From: Gammaproteobacteria bacterium UBA7310
GTDB lineage: Bacteria > Pseudomonadota > Gammaproteobacteria > Pseudomonadales > Ketobacteraceae
Direction of reading: 5' to 3'
DNA length: 64,000 nt
NCBI GenBank assembly: GCA_002471665.1
Contig: DKQK01000026.1
Location: forward strand, 1 to 64,000
The position numbers and the translations under genes were made by a program. This document shows positions 60,124-64,000 of the stretch, one piece after another. Under the pieces are notes generated by a model. That model worked only from the letters and a program-made list of their open reading frames with translations. It made no database searches and was not told the DNA's origin. The first letter of the stretch is position 1; every line of letters starts with the position of its first letter.

Positions 60124-61875
60124 TTATATCTGGTAATAGTGCTCGATATCCTGTTTGCGGATAACACCAAAAACGCGATAGATATTGGGTGCCGACATGC
60201 GCCGCACGTACACCGCGCTGACATCCGCTTTTTGCATCGCCTGCAGCGCCTCGTGCAACGTTGCGCTCAACAGGATTGGCGTCACATTATCCCGTTTTGC
60301 GGGAATTTCCAACAGGTTGATTTTAAATTCTTCCGGGGCTGTTTTGTCTTCGGAGGGTTGCTCACCCTTTTCTTCCAGGCTGGCAATGTACAGGGCCAGC
60401 TCGGCAGCCGGCATAAAATGGGTTGGCTGGCCTTCTTTCTCGATCAGCAGCCAGTTCGGTTGTTTTTTCAGGATGTCGTCCGCTTCCTCCCGATTGATCA
60501 ACCGGTTTACCCTGCGCACGTTGCGGTCCATGACGGCGGCCACGCCCACCCGGTGTAAGTGTCGAGCCAGGGGGCTGGTGTTCAGAGCAATACCCTGGGC
60601 CTGCAAAAACGCCTGAAAAATGCCCCGTTGCCGGAATACCTGCGTGGTGATCAGGCTGGAAATCACCACCACCAGCATACCGGGGAAAATAATATTGGCT
60701 TCAAAGGTCAGTTCCAGCAAGGTCATTAAGGCGGCCAGTGGCGCTTCCAGTGTGGCCGCCATCATGCCAGCCATTCCCAGCAACACATACAGTGTGATAT
60801 TGGAGTCATCCGGTAGCAAGGCACCACCCAGTTTGCCGAACAGGGCGCCGGCCAGGGCTCCCATGAACAGCGATGGGCCGATGACGCCACCGGGCAAACC
60901 GGAGCCCACACAGGCACTGGTGGCCACCAGTTTCAGGACCGCGATGATCAGCAATGAGCTGACTGTCAGGCTGCCGATCATGGCCGCATCCACCGTGTCG
61001 TAACCAATTCCTAGCACTTCCGGTGCCACGAAACCTGCTGCTGCGGTAATCATGCCCGCCAGAAAAAAGCGCCAGCCGATCCCCAGGCGGTGGGTGCGTT
61101 GATAATACTGCGTGGACAAAAAAATCAGCGCGGCGGCAAGACAGCCAATCAGGATTCCGCACAGCACCACAAAGGGAAGCTCCATGAGGGTGCCCAGTTG
61201 CACTTCAGGAATGGTAAAGGCCGGCTCATGACCGTACACGGCTCGGGTGAGAGAGGCTCCCACCACCGATGCGAGGATGATCGGGATAAACGTGCCGATG
61301 CTGTACTCCATCATAATCACCTCCATAGCAAAGATGACTCCGGCAATGGGGGTGTTGAATGAGGCTGAAATGGCCGCCGCACAGCCGCAGCCCGTCAGAA
61401 TTCGTACGCTGTTGTTGGGGAGCCGGGCCCATTGCCCCAGCAGGCTGCCGCCGGCGGCGCCCAGGTGTACTGCCGGGCCCTCCCGTCCCATGGACAGGCC
61501 GCCGATCAAAGTCAGTGCGGCGCCAAAAAACTGCACCAATAAGCTGCGCAGGCTGATGGCGCCCTGGTTCAGATTGAAGCGCTCAATGACATAGCCCACA
61601 CCGGTACGCCGCTCCTCTTTCGGCAGGTAGTGAAAAGCAGCGCCTAGCAGTACTGCGCAGGTCAGGGGCAGGGCACCCTGCAGCAGAGGGCTCAGGCCTT
61701 CGAAGTTTTCGGAATGATCCGGCAGAAACAAGCCAAGGGTCAGTTCAATCACCATGCGAAACAGGATGATGATCAGGCCGGAGCTGAGGCCCGCCAGAAT
61801 TCCCAGCAGCGCCAGCAGTGGCACCGCATCCAGGGTGGACAAACGTTCTCTTATGCGATCAAGGTCAAAGTTCAT
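60124..61875 (-). CDS. CLC-family chloride channel/transporter with CBS pair
   Basis: 583 aa: the CLC core (about 20-430) with GSGLPGG (for GSGIP), the gating Glu in MGREGPAVHLGAA, GVIGPSLFMGA, and the internal Glu in FAMEVIMMEYS that marks proton-coupled exchangers; then a C-terminal CBS pair (about 440-580). Conserved acid residues suggest Cl/H exchange rather than a channel. The CBS region may bind nucleotide. It heads the clc-hemJ-cupin operon. Confidence 0.93.
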   Translation of the reverse strand: MNFDLDRIRERLSTLDAVPLLALLGILAGLSSGLIIILFRMVIELTLGLFLPDHSENFEGLSPLLQGALPLTCAVLLGAAFHYLPKEERRTGVGYVIERFNLNQGAISLRSLLVQFFGAALTLIGGLSMGREGPAVHLGAAGGSLLGQWARLPNNSVRILTGCGCAAAISASFNTPIAGVIFAMEVIMMEYSIGTFIPIILASVVGASLTRAVYGHEPAFTIPEVQLGTLMELPFVVLCGILIGCLAAALIFLSTQYYQRTHRLGIGWRFFLAGMITAAAGFVAPEVLGIGYDTVDAAMIGSLTVSSLLIIAVLKLVATSACVGSGLPGGVIGPSLFMGALAGALFGKLGGALLPDDSNITLYVLLGMAGMMAATLEAPLAALMTLLELTFEANIIFPGMLVVVISSLITTQVFRQRGIFQAFLQAQGIALNTSPLARHLHRVGVAAVMDRNVRRVNRLINREEADDILKKQPNWLLIEKEGQPTHFMPAAELALYIASLEEKGEQPSEDKTAPEEFKINLLEIPAKRDNVTPILLSATLHEALQAMQKADVSAVYVRRMSAPNIYRVFGVIRKQDIEHYYQI

Positions 61876-62082
61876 AACGGGACAGGTCTGCCAAATACGC
61901 TACGCTTAAGGAAACGGACAACGGTCTAGAGCATAATCAGAACCCTATCAGTCACAAAGGCTGCTTGCTCCACCGGGTATTTCAAGCAAAAATTTTGCCT
62001 ATACAAGGGCTTAGAATTTTTAATACGGTTCCAGCTGCTTTATGATTGCACATTCTATCGGCAAGAACGAATCGGGATCTCT

Positions 62083-63129
62083 ATGAATCACAGCGCAAAA
62101 ATCAAGATTGGAATCGTTGGTGGCACTGGCTACACCGGCGTGGAACTGCTGCGGTTGTTGGTGCAGCATCCCAATGTCCAGTTGACCGCCGTCACCTCGC
62201 GCTCTGAATGTGGGCAGGATGTGCACGCTTTGTACCCGAATTTGCGCGGCCACCTGGATCTGCAGTTTTCCCAGCCTGATGTGGATAACCTGAGTCAGTG
62301 TGATCTTGTGTTCTTTGCGACCCCCAATGGTGTCGCCATGAAAATGGTGCCGGCGCTACTCAAGGCGAACGTGAAAATTGTGGACCTGGCCGCAGATTTT
62401 CGCCTGCGGGATCCGTTACTCTGGGAAAAGTGGTACGGCATGCCCCACGCTTGCGTCGATGTGCTCGAGCAAGCGGTATATGGCCTGCCGGAAGTCAATC
62501 GCCAACAGATCGCCGGTGCCAGCCTGGTGGCTAACCCTGGGTGTTATCCCACCGCGGTGCAGCTGGGTTTCCTGCCCCTGTTGGAGAACGACCTGATTGA
62601 TCCGCAGCATCTGATCGCAGATGCCAAGTCCGGTGTCAGTGGTGCCGGGCGTGAGGCAAAGTTGGGGTCGCTGCTGTGTGAGGCCAGTGAAAACTTCAAA
62701 TCCTACGGGGTGTCCGGGCATCGGCACTTACCCGAGATCAACCAGGGCCTGGCTGATGTGAAGGGGGCCCCGGTTGGCCTGACGTTTGTTCCACATCTGA
62801 CGCCCATGATTCGAGGCATTCACGCAACCTTGTATGGGCGACTGGGCGACTCGCTGGAAAATCTGCAGGCTTTGTACGAGGCACGCTTCGCCGATGAACC
62901 CTTTGTGGATGTCATGCCGGCAGGGGCAATGCCGGAGACCCGTAGTGTCAAAGGTTCCAATCAGTGCCGTATGGCGGTACATGTCCCCCAGGGTGGTGAC
63001 ACCGTCGTGGTGCTGTCCGTGATCGATAATCTGGTGAAAGGTGCTGCCGGGCAGGCGGTTCAGAATATGAACATTATGTGTGGGTTACCTGAGTCAGCTG
63101 GGCTGAACCAGGTGGCTCTGATGCCCTGA
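62083..63129 (+). CDS. argC: N-acetyl-gamma-glutamyl-phosphate reductase
   Basis: A 348-aa NADPH-dependent enzyme of arginine synthesis. Rossmann GIVGGTGYTGVELLRLL at residues 9-25, the catalytic Cys in VANPGCYPTAVQLG (about 150), and His in YGVSGHRHLPEI. ATG 62083 follows GGGATCTCT. The 207-bp gap upstream contains no clear promoter by eye. It is followed by a DUF6776-type gene after 8 bp, as seen in Pseudomonas-like genomes. Confidence 0.96.
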   Translation: MNHSAKIKIGIVGGTGYTGVELLRLLVQHPNVQLTAVTSRSECGQDVHALYPNLRGHLDLQFSQPDVDNLSQCDLVFFATPNGVAMKMVPALLKANVKIVDLAADFRLRDPLLWEKWYGMPHACVDVLEQAVYGLPEVNRQQIAGASLVANPGCYPTAVQLGFLPLLENDLIDPQHLIADAKSGVSGAGREAKLGSLLCEASENFKSYGVSGHRHLPEINQGLADVKGAPVGLTFVPHLTPMIRGIHATLYGRLGDSLENLQALYEARFADEPFVDVMPAGAMPETRSVKGSNQCRMAVHVPQGGDTVVVLSVIDNLVKGAAGQAVQNMNIMCGLPESAGLNQVALMP

Positions 63130-63137
63130 GGCCTGCC

Positions 63138-63899
63138 GTGGCAAAATCTGGTGGCAGCCCGGATCCACAGCTGGTTTTAGTGCCGCAGAAGCAAGGCTCG
63201 CGCTGGAAGCGTGCGGCGCTGGGGTTGGCGGTGTTGCTGCTGGTGGCCGGCGGTTTTTTTGTCGCCGGTTACTACCAGGGCATCCGGGAAAAACTGCATG
63301 TGCTGGATGAGCGCGCTGAACTGCAGCGGGAAACCAAGGAACTCAGCAAAACCCTGTCTCAGCTTCAGGAACAAGCGGCCATACTCAAGCACGGCAGTGA
63401 GCTGGAACGGCAGGCGTCAGAACGGGTCAGAAAAGAGAACATCGGATTGCAGAACCGGGTATCCGAGCTGGAAGAAGCGGTCACGTTCTACAAAAGTATT
63501 ATGGCGCCCCGCAAGAACGATAAGGGGTTGCGGATCGAGCGTTTGGAGCTCTCCACCACATTCAATAAACGCCGTTTTAAATACAAGGTGGTGATGACTC
63601 AGGTGGCGGACAACAGCTCTTATATCAGTGGTAATGTCACTATGAATTTACTTGGCGTGCGTGGAGGCACTAAAGAAAGCCTGTCATTTGAGGAACTTTC
63701 CGAAGAGATGGATAAAAGTGGAATTCCTTTTAAATTCCGTTACTTCCAGAATGTAGATGGTGAAATTGTGGTTCCGGGTGGCTTTGTTCCGGAACAAATT
63801 GAGGTAATCGCTCAGTCAAAAGGTCGTAAAGCGACTAGACTTGAAAAGCGGTTTGATTGGAACGTGCTAGAGGTAAGAAGCGATGTGGGGAAAGGATAA
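63138..63899 (+). CDS. DUF6776-type coiled-coil membrane protein
   Basis: 253 aa: a basic N-terminus, one TM helix (about 26-47), a coiled coil (about 50-115, repeated LxxxLxxL with ERQASERVRKENIGLQNRVS) and a C-terminal beta-rich domain (RRFKYKVVMTQV, YISGNVTMNLLGV). The function is unknown. The start is GTG 63138 with GAGG upstream. The gene overlaps the bactofilin start by 17 nt; co-occurrence with bactofilins suggests an envelope or scaffold role. Confidence 0.85.
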   Translation: MAKSGGSPDPQLVLVPQKQGSRWKRAALGLAVLLLVAGGFFVAGYYQGIREKLHVLDERAELQRETKELSKTLSQLQEQAAILKHGSELERQASERVRKENIGLQNRVSELEEAVTFYKSIMAPRKNDKGLRIERLELSTTFNKRRFKYKVVMTQVADNSSYISGNVTMNLLGVRGGTKESLSFEELSEEMDKSGIPFKFRYFQNVDGEIVVPGGFVPEQIEVIAQSKGRKATRLEKRFDWNVLEVRSDVGKG

Positions 63900-64000
63900 G
63901 ACAAAAAAAGTAGACTTTGACCGTCATGCTGGCAAAACCACCATGATCGCGAAAGGCACTGTGATTGATGGTGACGTCAGGTTCGAAGGCGGGCTTTTGG
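63883..64000 (+). CDS. Bactofilin (3' end outside window)
   Basis: The first 39 residues are visible: MWGKDKTKKVDF, then TTMIAKGTVIDGDVRFEGGL, which is the start of the beta-helix core of bactofilins (DUF583), cytoskeletal scaffolds that polymerise on the membrane. The N-terminus is short and Lys-rich, with no TM segment. ATG 63883 follows AGAGGTAAG, within the end of the DUF6776 gene, so the two are translationally coupled. Confidence 0.85.
   Translation, partial: MWGKDKTKKVDFDRHAGKTTMIAKGTVIDGDVRFEGGLL

Overview
The window looks like a chromosomal segment of a gammaproteobacterium with Pseudomonadales-like gene order. The evidence is the order rlmE-ftsH-folP-glmM-tpiA-secG-tRNA-Leu-tRNA-fMet-rimP-nusA-infB-rbfA-truB-rpsO-pnp, with tpiA between glmM and secG, and the blocks leuS-lptE-holA and lnt-corC-ybeY-ybeZ-miaB. 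I cannot name the genus. A P450, a DUF2236 oxygenase, a proteobacterial sortase pair and paired molybdenum oxidoreductases would fit a marine or hydrocarbon-associated relative, but that is inference.

Layout. 1-2.5 kb: a BaeSR-like envelope-stress two-component system next to a cut-off Spy-like periplasmic gene. 2.5-18.8 kb: the conserved ribosome, translation and RNA-decay superoperon, with two tRNAs, clear terminators, a possible small leader transcript before rimP and an apparently frameshifted yhbY. 18.9-24.7 kb: a secreted START-domain protein, a NarL-type two-component pair, an exported epoxide-hydrolase-like protein, a GAF-like protein of unknown role and a divergent AraC regulator. 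24.7-28.8 kb: leuS-lptE-holA, overlapping by 4 nt each.

28.8-45.1 kb is an accessory block lying between leuS and lnt, groups that are close together in many relatives. It holds a saccharopine-dehydrogenase-like enoyl reductase, an unknown 168-aa protein, a DUF2236-P450-SDR operon opposite a TetR regulator with a perfect operator dyad in the promoter spacer, two overlapping molybdopterin oxidoreductases, an orphan soluble histidine kinase, a sortase with its VIT/VWA substrate, and an ElyC/SanA-like protein.

45.1-50.9 kb: lnt-corC-ybeY-ybeZ and miaB. The 494-bp gap between ybeZ and miaB has a -24/-12 (sigma-54) promoter, an upstream dyad, nested hairpins and a strong terminator on the + strand. 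I read it as a sigma-54-dependent small RNA, and it is the most interesting unexplained signal in the window.

51-64 kb: SCO and PCuAC copper chaperones (cytochrome oxidase CuA delivery), a dienelactone hydrolase-like protein, a DUF2167 membrane protein, pirin, azoreductase with a divergent LysR regulator, a Cys-rich DUF4124 protein, ndh, a tight clc-hemJ-cupin operon, argC, a DUF6776-type coiled-coil membrane protein and the start of a bactofilin gene.
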